DNA of 11,642 nt from Candidatus Altimarinota bacterium. Its GTDB lineage: Bacteria > Patescibacteriota > Gracilibacteria > UBA4473. A program made the translations under genes and the position numbers. Shown piece by piece: positions 1 to 6,690 of this stretch; position 1 is the first letter of the stretch, and each line of letters starts with the position of its first letter. The notes beneath the pieces are model-generated. The model was given only the letters and a program-made list of their open reading frames with translations, did no database searches and was not told the origin of the DNA. The DNA lies in assembly GCA_027028725.1 (NCBI GenBank), contig JALVIB010000033.1, positions 1 through 11,642 on the forward strand. The letters are read 5' to 3'.

Positions 1-10
1 AAAGTATTTA

Positions 11-38
11 GTAGGCGCGAATTCGAATTCGCGCTTAC
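11..38. repeat. 28-nt near-perfect palindrome with GTAG head
   Basis: The left arm starts GTAGGCGCGAATTC and the right arm ends GAATTCGCGCTTAC. The arms are reverse complements except for one pair (positions 14 and 35). The GTAG head and GCGC stem base match the palindromes at 6948-7016, so I group it with that family. It lies directly beside the MITE-like end at 38-93. Confidence 0.7.
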
Positions 39-93
39 AAAATTATGAAAATTTTAAATTTTTTGTTTTGCGTTATTTATTAGATTTTCTTAA
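38..93. mobile_element. MITE-like terminus, partial second copy
   Basis: Positions 56-93 match the reverse complement of the left end of the element at 6691-6886 over almost 40 nt. Both contain TGTTTTGCGTTATTTAT followed by a variant of the terminal sequence ending in TTAA. Weaker similarity extends back to about 38. Differences are a few substitutions and one missing base. Only one end is visible, so the element either continues left of the window or is degenerate. It reaches to within about 30 bp of the purE-like start codon. Confidence 0.6.
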
Positions 94-123
94 ACTATCA
101 GCGTAGTTTGTAAAAATTAAGAA

Positions 124-513
124 ATGGGAAAAATTATTATCATCTGCGGATCAACTAGTGATTTTGATTTCGCCAATAAAATTAAAGAACCGCTAGAAAA
201 AAAATACGAAGTTGAATTGCACGCGGCTTCTGCGCACAAAGAACCGCAAAAAGTTTTGGAAATTGTCGAAGAAGGAAGCAAAAACCCGCGAAATATTTTT
301 ATCACCATTGCCGGTCGGTCGAATGCCTTATCCGGTTTTGTCGGCGCAAATTCAAACAATGTGACGATCGCTTGTCCGCCGTTCAAAGATAAATTAGATT
401 ATTTGGTAAATATTCATTCCACTCTGCAAATGCCGAGCAAAACTCCGGTTTTGACCGTAATTGATGCGGGGAATTGTGTTTTGGCGGTGGAGAGATTAAT
501 GGGGATGCAGTAA
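124..513 (+). CDS. purE: PurE-like AIR carboxylase, class II (PAICS-type)
   Basis: This 129-residue protein looks like phosphoribosylaminoimidazole carboxylase, which adds the carboxylate to AIR in purine synthesis. The N-terminus shows the phosphate-binding GSTSD motif (residues 9-13), followed by SAHKEP. The signature AGRSNALSG...VTIACPP then replaces the AGxAAHLPG...P(V)IGVP of ordinary bacterial class I PurE. AGRSN and the CPP motif are characteristic of the class II enzyme, as in the carboxylase domain of animal PAICS, which uses CO2 directly and needs no PurK. The C-terminus has STLQMPS, matching the SxLRLPSG region. At 129 residues it is slightly short but spans the whole fold. No other purine gene is nearby, so its pathway role is uncertain. 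There is no Shine-Dalgarno sequence; TAAAAA lies 7 nt before the ATG. The family is fairly sure, the biochemistry less so. Confidence 0.75.
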   Translation: MGKIIIICGSTSDFDFANKIKEPLEKKYEVELHAASAHKEPQKVLEIVEEGSKNPRNIFITIAGRSNALSGFVGANSNNVTIACPPFKDKLDYLVNIHSTLQMPSKTPVLTVIDAGNCVLAVERLMGMQ

Positions 514-597
514 AAACCCCCTAGCCCCCTTGTCATGGGGAAAAATTCGCGGGATTTTCTGTGTTATAAGTCCCCTGATAAGGGGATTTAGGGGTTT
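512..597. repeat. Composite C/G-run inverted repeat
   Basis: The element begins AAACCCCCTAG and ends in its approximate complement TTTAGGGGTTT. Inside are two small hairpins, CCCC(TTGTCAT)GGGG near 526-540 and TCCCC(TGATAA)GGGGA at 571-586, with a dispersed CGCGGGA motif between them. The TTGTCA and TGATAA loop sequences recur inside murG (9001-9018 and 9252-9267). It lies between purE and hisS and might double as a weak terminator, but no U-tract follows. Confidence 0.6.
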
Positions 598-609
598 GGG
601 TATTTCCCC

Positions 610-638
610 TTGATTTTTCGCGGGATTTTCGCTATAAA
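610..638 (+). promoter_or_regulatory. Sigma70-like promoter for hisS
   Basis: TTGATT at 610-615 and TATAAA at 633-638 are separated by exactly 17 bp. This would start transcription near 645 and leave a leader of about 18 nt before the hisS ATG. A dispersed 13-mer copy (core 619-625) occupies the spacer. An alternative -10, TTTAAT at 650-655, lies 7 nt before the ATG and would give a leaderless message. Confidence 0.5.
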
Positions 639-662
639 TTTGCTCGTTATTTAATTCACCAA

Positions 663-1955
663 ATGAAATTCAAACCATTCAAAGCCCCAGCCGGAACATC
701 TGATGTTTTACCTGATGATCACGATTATTTTACCTTTATCAAAAAAATAATTCGTCATCGTTTTCGACAATCCGGATTTCGGCGAATTGAAGTTCCGATT
801 TTTGAAGAAACAGAGGCATTTCACCGCTCTTTGGGGACTGATACCGAGATTATCAAACGGGAAATTTATTCTTTTGAAGATCCGCGTGGTCGCGAATATT
901 CTTTGCGTCCGGAGATGACGACGGGAATTGTTCGTAGTTTTATCGAGCATAAAATGTATGAAGGGGCTTTGCCGGTTGAGCTTTATTCTATCGGAAAATG
1001 TTTTCGTTTTGAACGACCGCAATCACGAACGAAACGAGCTTTTTGGCAGTTTGGCGGGGAAGTTTTGGGTGAAACCGATCCGGCAATTGATGCGCAAATT
1101 ATTTATTTAGGACATAATATTTTAGAAGCCTTAAAAATTCGCGAGAATTGTGAATTAAAAATAAACACCATTGGTTCTCCGGAAGACAGAAAGAAATTTA
1201 TTGAAGCTTTGGCGAATTTTTACGCGGGCAAAGAGCGCAGTTTGTCGCCGGCTTCCCGCGAAAAATTGGAGCAGGGGAAATATTTGGAACTTCTCAATGC
1301 CCGAACGGAAGACGAGGAAGTTTTGGTGGAAATGGCGCCGAAAATTACCGACTTTTTATCACCGGAATCCCGCGAATTTTTCGATCAGACTTTGGCTTAT
1401 TTGAATTCTTTTGGAATTGAATACACGATTGATCCGGCACTAGTGCGACCGCTGGAATATTATTCTCACACTGTTTTTGAATTCCGCGAAAAAGGTTTAC
1501 GCAACAAAATTTTGGTGGGGGGGCGCTATGACGGATTGATTGAAAAAATGGGCGGACCTGCCGGTATGGGCGGTTGTGGATTTGCCGCGGGAATGGAGCG
1601 AATTGTGGATTTGATGAAACGCAACGAAATTGAACCACCGCGAAAAGATATTTTGGAAGTATTTGTGGCGGCGACCGGTTTAATCGCTAAAAAGCACGCT
1701 TTGCCGATTCTCGTAAAACTTCGCGAGGAAGGATTTAATTCAGTGGGAGTTTTGGGTAAAACTTCAATGGAAGAACAGCTTAAACGCGCAGCGAAATTTA
1801 AAGTGCCATACGCTATTTTGATGGGCGATTTGGAGGTTAAGAAAGGGAAACTTATTATCCGCGATATGAAATTAGGGAAATCGCGCACGATTGAGGCGAA
1901 GGATGTTGTTGAGGAAATTAAGAAACTTTTTCCGCCAAAAGTGAAGAAGAGTTAA
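663..1955 (+). CDS. hisS: Histidyl-tRNA synthetase
   Basis: This cytoplasmic class II aminoacyl-tRNA synthetase charges tRNA-His. The 430-residue length is typical. It opens with the APAGTSDVLP segment (8-17), the usual pkGtrDxxP start. Motif 2 spans about 80-135, with LRPEMTT, a CFRFERPQ arginine segment and FWQFGGEVLG. The histidine-binding HisA element is VRPLEYYSHTVFEF (261-274), where most enzymes have RGLDYYTGTVFE. Motif 3 includes GGRYDGL (286-292) and GFAAGMERI (306-314). The C-terminal anticodon-binding domain runs from about 330 to 425. The ATG at 663 places the N-terminal motif where expected and has no Shine-Dalgarno sequence. The gene ends 54 bp before argS on the same strand; that gap carries two dispersed CGCGGGA motifs and an argS promoter, so co-transcription is possible but not required. 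Confidence 0.96.
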   Translation: MKFKPFKAPAGTSDVLPDDHDYFTFIKKIIRHRFRQSGFRRIEVPIFEETEAFHRSLGTDTEIIKREIYSFEDPRGREYSLRPEMTTGIVRSFIEHKMYEGALPVELYSIGKCFRFERPQSRTKRAFWQFGGEVLGETDPAIDAQIIYLGHNILEALKIRENCELKINTIGSPEDRKKFIEALANFYAGKERSLSPASREKLEQGKYLELLNARTEDEEVLVEMAPKITDFLSPESREFFDQTLAYLNSFGIEYTIDPALVRPLEYYSHTVFEFREKGLRNKILVGGRYDGLIEKMGGPAGMGGCGFAAGMERIVDLMKRNEIEPPRKDILEVFVAATGLIAKKHALPILVKLREEGFNSVGVLGKTSMEEQLKRAAKFKVPYAILMGDLEVKKGKLIIRDMKLGKSRTIEAKDVVEEIKKLFPPKVKKS

Positions 1956-1974
1956 AATTCCCGCGAAATTTTAC

Positions 1975-2002
1975 TTTAAAAATCTTTATTCCTCGCTATA
2001 AT
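1975..2002 (+). promoter_or_regulatory. Promoter for argS, probably leaderless
   Basis: A perfect TATAAT (1997-2002) ends 7 nt before the argS ATG, so transcription would start at or beside the start codon. A weak -35, TTTAAA (1975-1980), precedes it with a 16-bp spacer. A dispersed TCCCGCG motif fills all 7 nt between the -10 and the ATG. Confidence 0.55.
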
Positions 2003-2009
2003 TCCCGCG

Positions 2010-3806
2010 ATGGAAAACAAAATACTCGATTTTTTGGCACAACATTTAGATACGGAAACTCTAAATAAAATAAATTTCTCACCGGTTCCGCGCGGACAAA
2101 AAGGGGATTTGGCGATGAATTTTTTTCAACTGGCGAAACAAGAAAGAAAGTCACCGGTGGAAATCGCGGAAAAATTTCGCGGGATTTTGACGGATTGTGA
2201 TGTTTTGGAAAAAACCGAAATCGTTGGACCATATTTAAACCTGTATTTTGCGAACGAAGTTTTTTATAACGAAGTTTTTTCTGCACCACTGGAATCGGAA
2301 ATTCTCGCGAAAAAAAATATTGTCTTTGAATTTTCTGGACCGAATACCAACAAACCGCTTCATCTCGGGCATATGCGAAATCATGCTTTGGGAATTTCCA
2401 TGTCAAATTTGTTGGAAGCATGTGGCGCGACAGTTCATCGCGTAAATATTATTAACGATCGGGGAATTCATATTTGTAAATCAATGCTGGCTTATCAGAA
2501 GTGGGGGAATGGCAAAACTCCGGAATCGGTTGGCAAAAAATCCGACCATTTTGTCGGGGACTGGTATGTGAAATTTTCCACCGCCGCTAAAGCTATGGCG
2601 GACAAGTCGCGGGAATCTAAAAACGATCCAACACTCGATCAGCAGGCGCAAGAAATGCTCGTGAAGTGGGAAGCAGGGGACAGGGAAGTCCGTGAATTAT
2701 GGCAAAAAATGTCGGAATGGGCATTACAAGGGCATCGAGAAACTTATCAGCGACAAGGAATTGAGTTTGAAAAAGATTACCGCGAGTCAGATTTTTACCT
2801 AAAAGGAAAGGAACTTGCCGAAAGGGGACTGGCAGAAGGCGTTTTTGAAAGACGCGCCGACGGGGCAATCGTGGTGGAGCTGCCTGACGATTTGAAACCG
2901 AAAAATGTCAAAGAAGGGGAAAATATTGATACGCGAAAAGTTGTTTTGCGAGCGGACGGAACTTCAATTTACTTGACGCAGGATTTGGCAGTCGCCGAAG
3001 CACGAAAAAAGGATTTTAATCCGAATCAACTTGTTTATGTGGTGGCAGATGAGCAGAATTACCATTTTAAAGTTTTATTTTACTGCCTAGAAAAGTTAAA
3101 TCTCGCGAAAAAAGAGGAATGTTTGCACTTGGGATATGGTTTGGTACATTTACCGGACGGGCGAATGAAGTCGCGAGAGGGGAATGTGGTAGATGCGGAT
3201 AATTTGATGGACGAGTTGTTTAATCTCGCGAAAAAAGAGGTTTCGGCGCGAAACGCTGAGCTTTCTGAAGCAGAAAAAAACGAAGTTTCCGAAAAAATTA
3301 TGGACGCGGCGTGGAAATTTTATTTGCTTTCCACCAATCCGCGAAAATCTATCACTTTTGATGCGGACAAATCCATTTCTTTCGAAGGGGCAACTGGTCC
3401 ATATTTGCAATACGCAGGGGTGCGAATTAAATCTATTTTGCGGAAAGCAAATCTAAAAACAAGTCCGGACTTGGCACAGGACAAAAAGGATTCTAAGTCC
3501 GGACTTAAGTTTTTAGATAAAAATCCCGCGAAATTTCTCGGTTCAGCAGAAAAACAACTCGGAGTAAAAATTTTGGAATTCCAAAAGGTCTTGGAAAAAT
3601 CAGTTCAAAACTATAATCCAACTTATTTGGTGACCTTTTTGATGGAACTGGCACAGGATTGGTCGAGTTTTTACGCGAATAATTCAGTGCTAAATGCCGA
3701 AACCGAAGAATTGAAAAATTCGCGGGTTTTGCTGGCGCACAAAGTTTTACAAGTTTTAGAAAAGGGGACTTCGCTATTAGGATTTAGTATTCCGGAGGTG
3801 ATGTAG
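2010..3806 (+). CDS. argS: Arginyl-tRNA synthetase
   Basis: This class I aminoacyl-tRNA synthetase charges tRNA-Arg. The 598-residue protein has the N-terminal additional domain (about 1-85), then the catalytic domain with EFSGPNTNKPLHLGHMRN, whose HLGH (118-121) is the HIGH signature. The KMSKS-loop equivalent is RMKSREGN (385-392), and GATGPYLQYAGVRIKSIL follows at the start of the C-terminal region. The DALR anticodon-binding helical bundle runs from about 465 to the end (MELAQDWSSFYANNSVL near 545-565). Between RIKSILRKAN and the rest of that domain is a hydrophilic stretch (484-510) encoded by two copies of a 12-bp palindrome plus a dispersed 13-mer, apparently a repeat-derived insert in a tolerant linker. 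There is no Shine-Dalgarno sequence; TATAAT lies 7 nt upstream of the ATG. Confidence 0.96.
   Translation: MENKILDFLAQHLDTETLNKINFSPVPRGQKGDLAMNFFQLAKQERKSPVEIAEKFRGILTDCDVLEKTEIVGPYLNLYFANEVFYNEVFSAPLESEILAKKNIVFEFSGPNTNKPLHLGHMRNHALGISMSNLLEACGATVHRVNIINDRGIHICKSMLAYQKWGNGKTPESVGKKSDHFVGDWYVKFSTAAKAMADKSRESKNDPTLDQQAQEMLVKWEAGDREVRELWQKMSEWALQGHRETYQRQGIEFEKDYRESDFYLKGKELAERGLAEGVFERRADGAIVVELPDDLKPKNVKEGENIDTRKVVLRADGTSIYLTQDLAVAEARKKDFNPNQLVYVVADEQNYHFKVLFYCLEKLNLAKKEECLHLGYGLVHLPDGRMKSREGNVVDADNLMDELFNLAKKEVSARNAELSEAEKNEVSEKIMDAAWKFYLLSTNPRKSITFDADKSISFEGATGPYLQYAGVRIKSILRKANLKTSPDLAQDKKDSKSGLKFLDKNPAKFLGSAEKQLGVKILEFQKVLEKSVQNYNPTYLVTFLMELAQDWSSFYANNSVLNAETEELKNSRVLLAHKVLQVLEKGTSLLGFSIPEVM
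3461..3506. repeat. Two copies of a 12-bp palindrome inside argS
   Basis: The perfect palindrome AAGTCCGGACTT occurs at 3461-3472 and 3495-3506, 34 bp apart start to start. The copies are read in different frames (S-P-D-L and K-S-G-L-K). A dispersed AAATCCCGCGAAA follows at 3522-3534. The encoded stretch lies in a variable linker of ArgS. Confidence 0.75.
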
Positions 3807-3814
3807 GGAGAATT

Positions 3815-3842
3815 AAAAGTTAATAGTTAAAAGTTAATAGTT
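3815..3842. repeat. Tandem heptamer repeat (AAWAGTT)
   Basis: Two perfect tandem copies of AAAAGTTAATAGTT occupy 3815-3828 and 3829-3842, that is, four heptamers AAAAGTT/AATAGTT. It lies just after argS. The same heptamers occur at 6605-6630 and, reversed, at 7191-7225. At both this locus and 6605 an AAAAGTCGAARAG phrase is nearby (3861 and 6573). Confidence 0.8.
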
Positions 3843-3887
3843 TAGAACAGCTCAAAAGCCAAAAAGTCGAAGAGATAATTTTGTTTT

Positions 3888-3916
3888 AACCCCCTGCTTC
3901 CCCCTTGGAAGGGGGA
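3888..3916. repeat. C/G-run hairpin repeat with AACCCCCTGCTTCC head
   Basis: The head AACCCCCTGCTTCC (3888-3901) is identical over 14 nt to the start of the first insert in murG (8596-8609). The stem is TCCCCCTT(GG)AAGGGGGA at 3899-3916. It lies in the argS to 4014 gene gap and could also end argS transcription, but lacks a clear T-tract. Confidence 0.75.
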
Positions 3917-3977
3917 CTGAAATCTCCGCGAAATTTTTACGGACAGGTCGTCCAGAGTGCTCGAGATTCCTTCAAAT

Positions 3978-4006
3978 TTGTTATATTCCTAAACTTTTGT
4001 TAAACT
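3978..4006 (+). promoter_or_regulatory. Candidate promoter for the 4014 gene
   Basis: TTGTTA (3978-3983) and TAAACT (4001-4006) are 17 bp apart; the -10 ends 7 nt before the ATG, giving a leaderless start like argS. TATATT at 3982-3987 is an alternative -10 with no convincing -35. Confidence 0.4.
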
Positions 4007-4013
4007 TAATCCG

Positions 4014-4874
4014 ATGTTCAAAAAGTGGATTTATACGCGCGCAATTCAGATTATAATTGATTTTATAGGAGTTTATTTAGCCAGTATTTTTGTTTATTTT
4101 TGGCGAGTTGGCTGGATTTTTTCATCTGATTTTCCTTTTGAAATTTTCGCGGGAATTTCTTTTTTGACTAGTGGAGTGTGGATTCTTTTTCTGCTTTTTA
4201 CTAAATATTATCGCATTCCTCCGCGATCGGGGAGTCGCGCTTGGTATGAGATAGCGCTGATTTTTATCGGAGGAATTGTGGCGGTGGGATTAATGATTGT
4301 GTCTTATTTTTTCCCGCGAGAAATCCTTTTTTCGCGACTTATTGCCGTGGGAATCCTACTTTTAGGATCAATTTATCTTGTAATGACACGCTCAATTTTC
4401 CGCTTGATATTGGCTAAATACAAAAAATCCGCGAAAAATTCTTACCAAACTTTAATTATTGGAGCAAATCGTGTAGCGGAGAAACTTATTGAAAAAATCA
4501 ACAAAGACAAATTCGCTCCTTATCAAGTAGTTGGAGTTATCGATCCCTACGGCTTTTATAAGGAAATTAAGGATTCAAAAATTTTGGGAAAACTTGACAA
4601 GCTGAACACTATTTGTGAACAAAAAAAGATTACAGCGATTATCCAGTGCGATGCCTTTGAACACACGCTAAACATCATTTCGTTGTGTGAAGAAAAAGAT
4701 ATCAAGTTCCAGTTTGATCCGGCTTTGCGCGGTGTGTTTGAAGAAAATCTGCGTATTCGGGAAATTGCCGGACAAAAAATGATTTCTTTTGTGCAACGAA
4801 ATTTCGCGGGAATTAAAAAAGTTAAATTTAAATTTATTGATTGGGTTTTGAATCAAGTTTTTGATGTTGATTGA
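4014..4874 (+). CDS. Truncated polyprenyl-phosphate sugar transferase, N-terminal half only
   Basis: The 286-residue protein matches the N-terminal part of WbaP/WcaJ-type initiating sugar-phosphate transferases. Four membrane helices are visible (about 9-31, 43-64, 79-101 and 107-127), then a basic loop and a Rossmann-like CoA_binding_3 domain beginning LIIGANRVAEKLIEKI (147-162), with VVGVIDPYGF and LGKLDKL later. Full-length relatives have about 450-480 residues and continue into the catalytic Bac_transf domain right where this protein stops (FIDWVLNQVFDVD, then TGA). I read all three plus-strand frames from 4875 to about 5010 and found no continuation, so a simple frameshift is not the cause. 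It may be a degraded gene or a stand-alone membrane sensor/scaffold; it should not catalyse sugar-phosphate transfer. Two CGCGGGA motifs encode FAGI at residues about 45-48 and 264-267. Confidence 0.8.
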   Translation: MFKKWIYTRAIQIIIDFIGVYLASIFVYFWRVGWIFSSDFPFEIFAGISFLTSGVWILFLLFTKYYRIPPRSGSRAWYEIALIFIGGIVAVGLMIVSYFFPREILFSRLIAVGILLLGSIYLVMTRSIFRLILAKYKKSAKNSYQTLIIGANRVAEKLIEKINKDKFAPYQVVGVIDPYGFYKEIKDSKILGKLDKLNTICEQKKITAIIQCDAFEHTLNIISLCEEKDIKFQFDPALRGVFEENLRIREIAGQKMISFVQRNFAGIKKVKFKFIDWVLNQVFDVD

Positions 4875-5029
4875 TTTTAATAGCGTATTTGGTGGTTTTA
4901 GTTAAAACAATATACATTGTGTTAATGTGGCGGTATTTATCCCCTTGTCTAAATAAATCCCGCGAAATTTTCGATTTAAGCCGTTTTTTTTCGAAAAAGG
5001 TGTAAATATCCCAGCAAAAAGTTTTTTTA

Positions 5030-5080
5030 TTGCAAAATTTCGCGGGATTTTGATATTATTCCCCTGCTTTATTTTAAAAT
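5030..5080 (+). promoter_or_regulatory. Candidate promoters for the AEC transporter
   Basis: Two overlapping possibilities exist. TTGCAA (5030-5035) with TATTAT (5054-5059) has an 18-bp spacer that contains a dispersed 13-mer, the same arrangement as at hisS. TAAAAT at 5075-5080 lies 6 nt before the ATG, matching the leaderless pattern, with TTGATA at 5050-5055 as a distant -35 (19 bp). Confidence 0.35.
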
Positions 5081-5086
5081 AAAAAA

Positions 5087-6010
5087 ATGCTAGATATTCT
5101 GATAATCATTTCTCCACTTTTTTTGATAATTTTATTAGGTGCAATTTTACGAAAATCAAATGTGGTAGATGAAAGTTGGCAAAAAGTTTTGAATAATTAT
5201 GCTTTCAAAATTGGATTCCCAGCTTTAATTTTTTTCGCTCTTTCCAAAACGGAGTTTTCACTTGAAACACATTCCCAACTTTTATTAGTTAATTTTATCT
5301 TTTTGTCCTCGGTCATAGTTTTGTTCGCTTTTTTAGGGAAATTGCTGCGATTAAAAACAAAAACACTCAAAACACTCATAATTTGTATTGTTTTCGGGAA
5401 TGTTGCGTATTTGGGACTTCCTGTTGTAAGCAATACTTTGGGGGAAAACACAATTCCCATAAGTAGTTTAATAGTTTCGGTTTACTTATTTGTAATTTTT
5501 ACCATTGGAATTATTATTATGGAAGTTTTGGGACATGAAAAATTAAATCTCGCGAAAATATTTTTTTCACTAATTAAAAATCCGCTTTTGATAGCAACTA
5601 TTTTGGGATTGTTGTTTTCAATTCTAAATCTTGATTTACCGGAAATAATAAATAAATCACTTCAAATAATTTCTAATTCCGTAACACCAATTGTACTTTT
5701 AGTTATCGGGCTATTTCTGGGGAAAGCAAAATTTGGGAATTTGAAAGAATGGATTCCGGTTTTCTTATTTTCAATTTTTACGCTTTTGGTAGTGCCTAGT
5801 ATTCTGTTTTTTGGTTTAAAATTTTTTGGGAAAATCCCGCGAAATTTTGCTGAATCCGTCATTTTAGCAGCAATGCCATTAGCGATTACGCCTTTTGCTT
5901 TTTCTGATACATATGACCTTGATTCTCATTTTATCGCTAAATCAATAGCTTTAAGTACGATTTTATCAATTATAAGTATCCCCTTTTGGATTTCCCTTGT
6001 TGTTGCCTAA
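5087..6010 (+). CDS. AEC-family membrane transporter (Mem_trans)
   Basis: This 307-residue, very hydrophobic inner-membrane protein has about ten transmembrane helices in two sets of five, as expected for the auxin efflux carrier family of secondary transporters. Family features are an opening helix with a short LRKS/VVDE loop, IGFPALIFFALS (42-53), the broken helix with FGNVAYLGLPV (103-113), the second-half opening SLIKNPLLIATILGLLFS (161-178) and a C-terminal AAMPLAITPFAFSDTYDLD (261-279), the usual MP..... sensor-like segment. Bacterial relatives export or import malonate, malate or other organic anions; the substrate cannot be told here. It converges on the DJ-1-like gene, with stops 27 bp apart and a dispersed 13-mer in the gap. 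The ATG follows an A-rich leader without a Shine-Dalgarno sequence. Confidence 0.88.
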   Translation: MLDILIIISPLFLIILLGAILRKSNVVDESWQKVLNNYAFKIGFPALIFFALSKTEFSLETHSQLLLVNFIFLSSVIVLFAFLGKLLRLKTKTLKTLIICIVFGNVAYLGLPVVSNTLGENTIPISSLIVSVYLFVIFTIGIIIMEVLGHEKLNLAKIFFSLIKNPLLIATILGLLFSILNLDLPEIINKSLQIISNSVTPIVLLVIGLFLGKAKFGNLKEWIPVFLFSIFTLLVVPSILFFGLKFFGKIPRNFAESVILAAMPLAITPFAFSDTYDLDSHFIAKSIALSTILSIISIPFWISLVVA

Positions 6011-6037
6011 AATTTCGCGGGATTTTAGTTTATAGAT

Positions 6038-6547
6038 TTACAAAATTTCTAAAAACTTCAGAGCGGCTTCTTCGACAGCGCTTGGTCCGTTGGCAGTTAA
6101 AACTTTACCATCAACTTCAACAGACTTGTCTGTAAATTTCGCGGAAATTTTTTCTCCCCAGTCAGCCAAAACCTGATCGCCATTCCAACCGGTGAAATTT
6201 TTATCCCGTAAAATTCCCCAATTCAATAATAAGCGCGGTGCAGCGCAAATTGCTCCGACCGCTTTTTGAGAATCTACAAACTCCAAAACCAGTTCTTTCA
6301 GGTTCTCATTTTCTAAAAAATCCAAAATTCCCCCGCCACCAACAATAAAAATCCCCGAAAATTTCGCGGGATTTACTTCTGAAAATAAAAAGTCGTTTTT
6401 TACTTCAAATCCAAAGCGTCCTCGAGAAACTTGCACACTAGATACCGTCATGACATTCGCATTATTCGCCTCAAAAAAAGCACGCGGTGTGATATATTCT
6501 GTATCGCGAAAGTTGTCACTCGCCAAAACCATTAGGATTTTTTTCAT
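6038..6547 (-). CDS. DJ-1/PfpI superfamily protein, DJ-1-like
   Basis: The 169-residue protein has the flavodoxin-like DJ-1 fold. The conserved acid is E17 (DNFRDTEYITP) and the nucleophile-elbow cysteine is C101 in VGAICAAPRLLLNWGIL, preceded by FIVGGGG (68-73). The residue after the cysteine is Ala rather than the His of PfpI proteases, so it is closer to human DJ-1 (AICAGP) and YajL-type proteins, which are linked to oxidative stress and to repair of carbonyl-damaged molecules. A protease role is unlikely; the exact activity is not decided by sequence. The C-terminus TANGPSAVEEAALKFLEIL is typical. Residues 59-63 (NPAKF) are encoded by a dispersed 13-mer. It is transcribed towards the AEC gene and away from the repeat-rich tract. 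Confidence 0.9.
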   Translation of the reverse strand: MKKILMVLASDNFRDTEYITPRAFFEANNANVMTVSSVQVSRGRFGFEVKNDFLFSEVNPAKFSGIFIVGGGGILDFLENENLKELVLEFVDSQKAVGAICAAPRLLLNWGILRDKNFTGWNGDQVLADWGEKISAKFTDKSVEVDGKVLTANGPSAVEEAALKFLEIL

Positions 6548-6553
6548 GGTTTT

Positions 6554-6582
6554 ATTATAAGCTAAAAAGCTGAAAAGTCGAA
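6554..6582 (-). promoter_or_regulatory. Promoter for the DJ-1-like gene
   Basis: Read on the minus strand, TATAAT (plus 6554-6559) ends 6 nt before the ATG. A weak -35, TTCGAC (plus 6577-6582), lies 17 bp further upstream. No Shine-Dalgarno sequence is present, so a leaderless transcript is likely. Confidence 0.5.
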
Positions 6583-6604
6583 AAGATTAAAAGCCGCACT
6601 TTAA

Positions 6605-6630
6605 TTAATAGTTAAAAGTTAATAGTTAAG
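6605..6630. repeat. Tandem heptamer repeat (TTAAWAG)
   Basis: The units TTAATAG, TTAAAAG, TTAATAG and a partial TTAAG follow each other without gaps. This is the same heptamer family as at 3815-3842. Confidence 0.75.
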
Positions 6631-6690
6631 AATTAGGGATGAGAATTTGGGAGACTATAAGGGATTCTTCCAGAAATCCCGCGAAAAAAT

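Noticed and set aside
117..386. Minus-strand open frame over the purE-like gene
   Set aside because: It lies wholly opposite a gene with clear family motifs and shows no recognisable sequence of its own. The same applies to the other open frames lying over hisS, argS, murG and the 10860 gene.
4872..4880. TGA recoded as glycine (code 25), extending the 4014 gene
   Set aside because: Read-through would add only two residues before TAA and would not restore the missing transferase domain. The other genes end in TAA or TAG and have no internal TGA, so there is no support for recoding.
4987..4998. TTTTTCGAAAAA palindrome as an operator
   Set aside because: It is a single A/T-rich palindrome in an A/T-rich spacer with no second copy and no regulator gene nearby.
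4875..5010. Frameshifted catalytic domain after the truncated sugar transferase
   Set aside because: All three plus frames were read; one stays open for about 40 codons, but its sequence lacks the D-x-x-x-S...LDS.GP.FF pattern of the Bac_transf domain.
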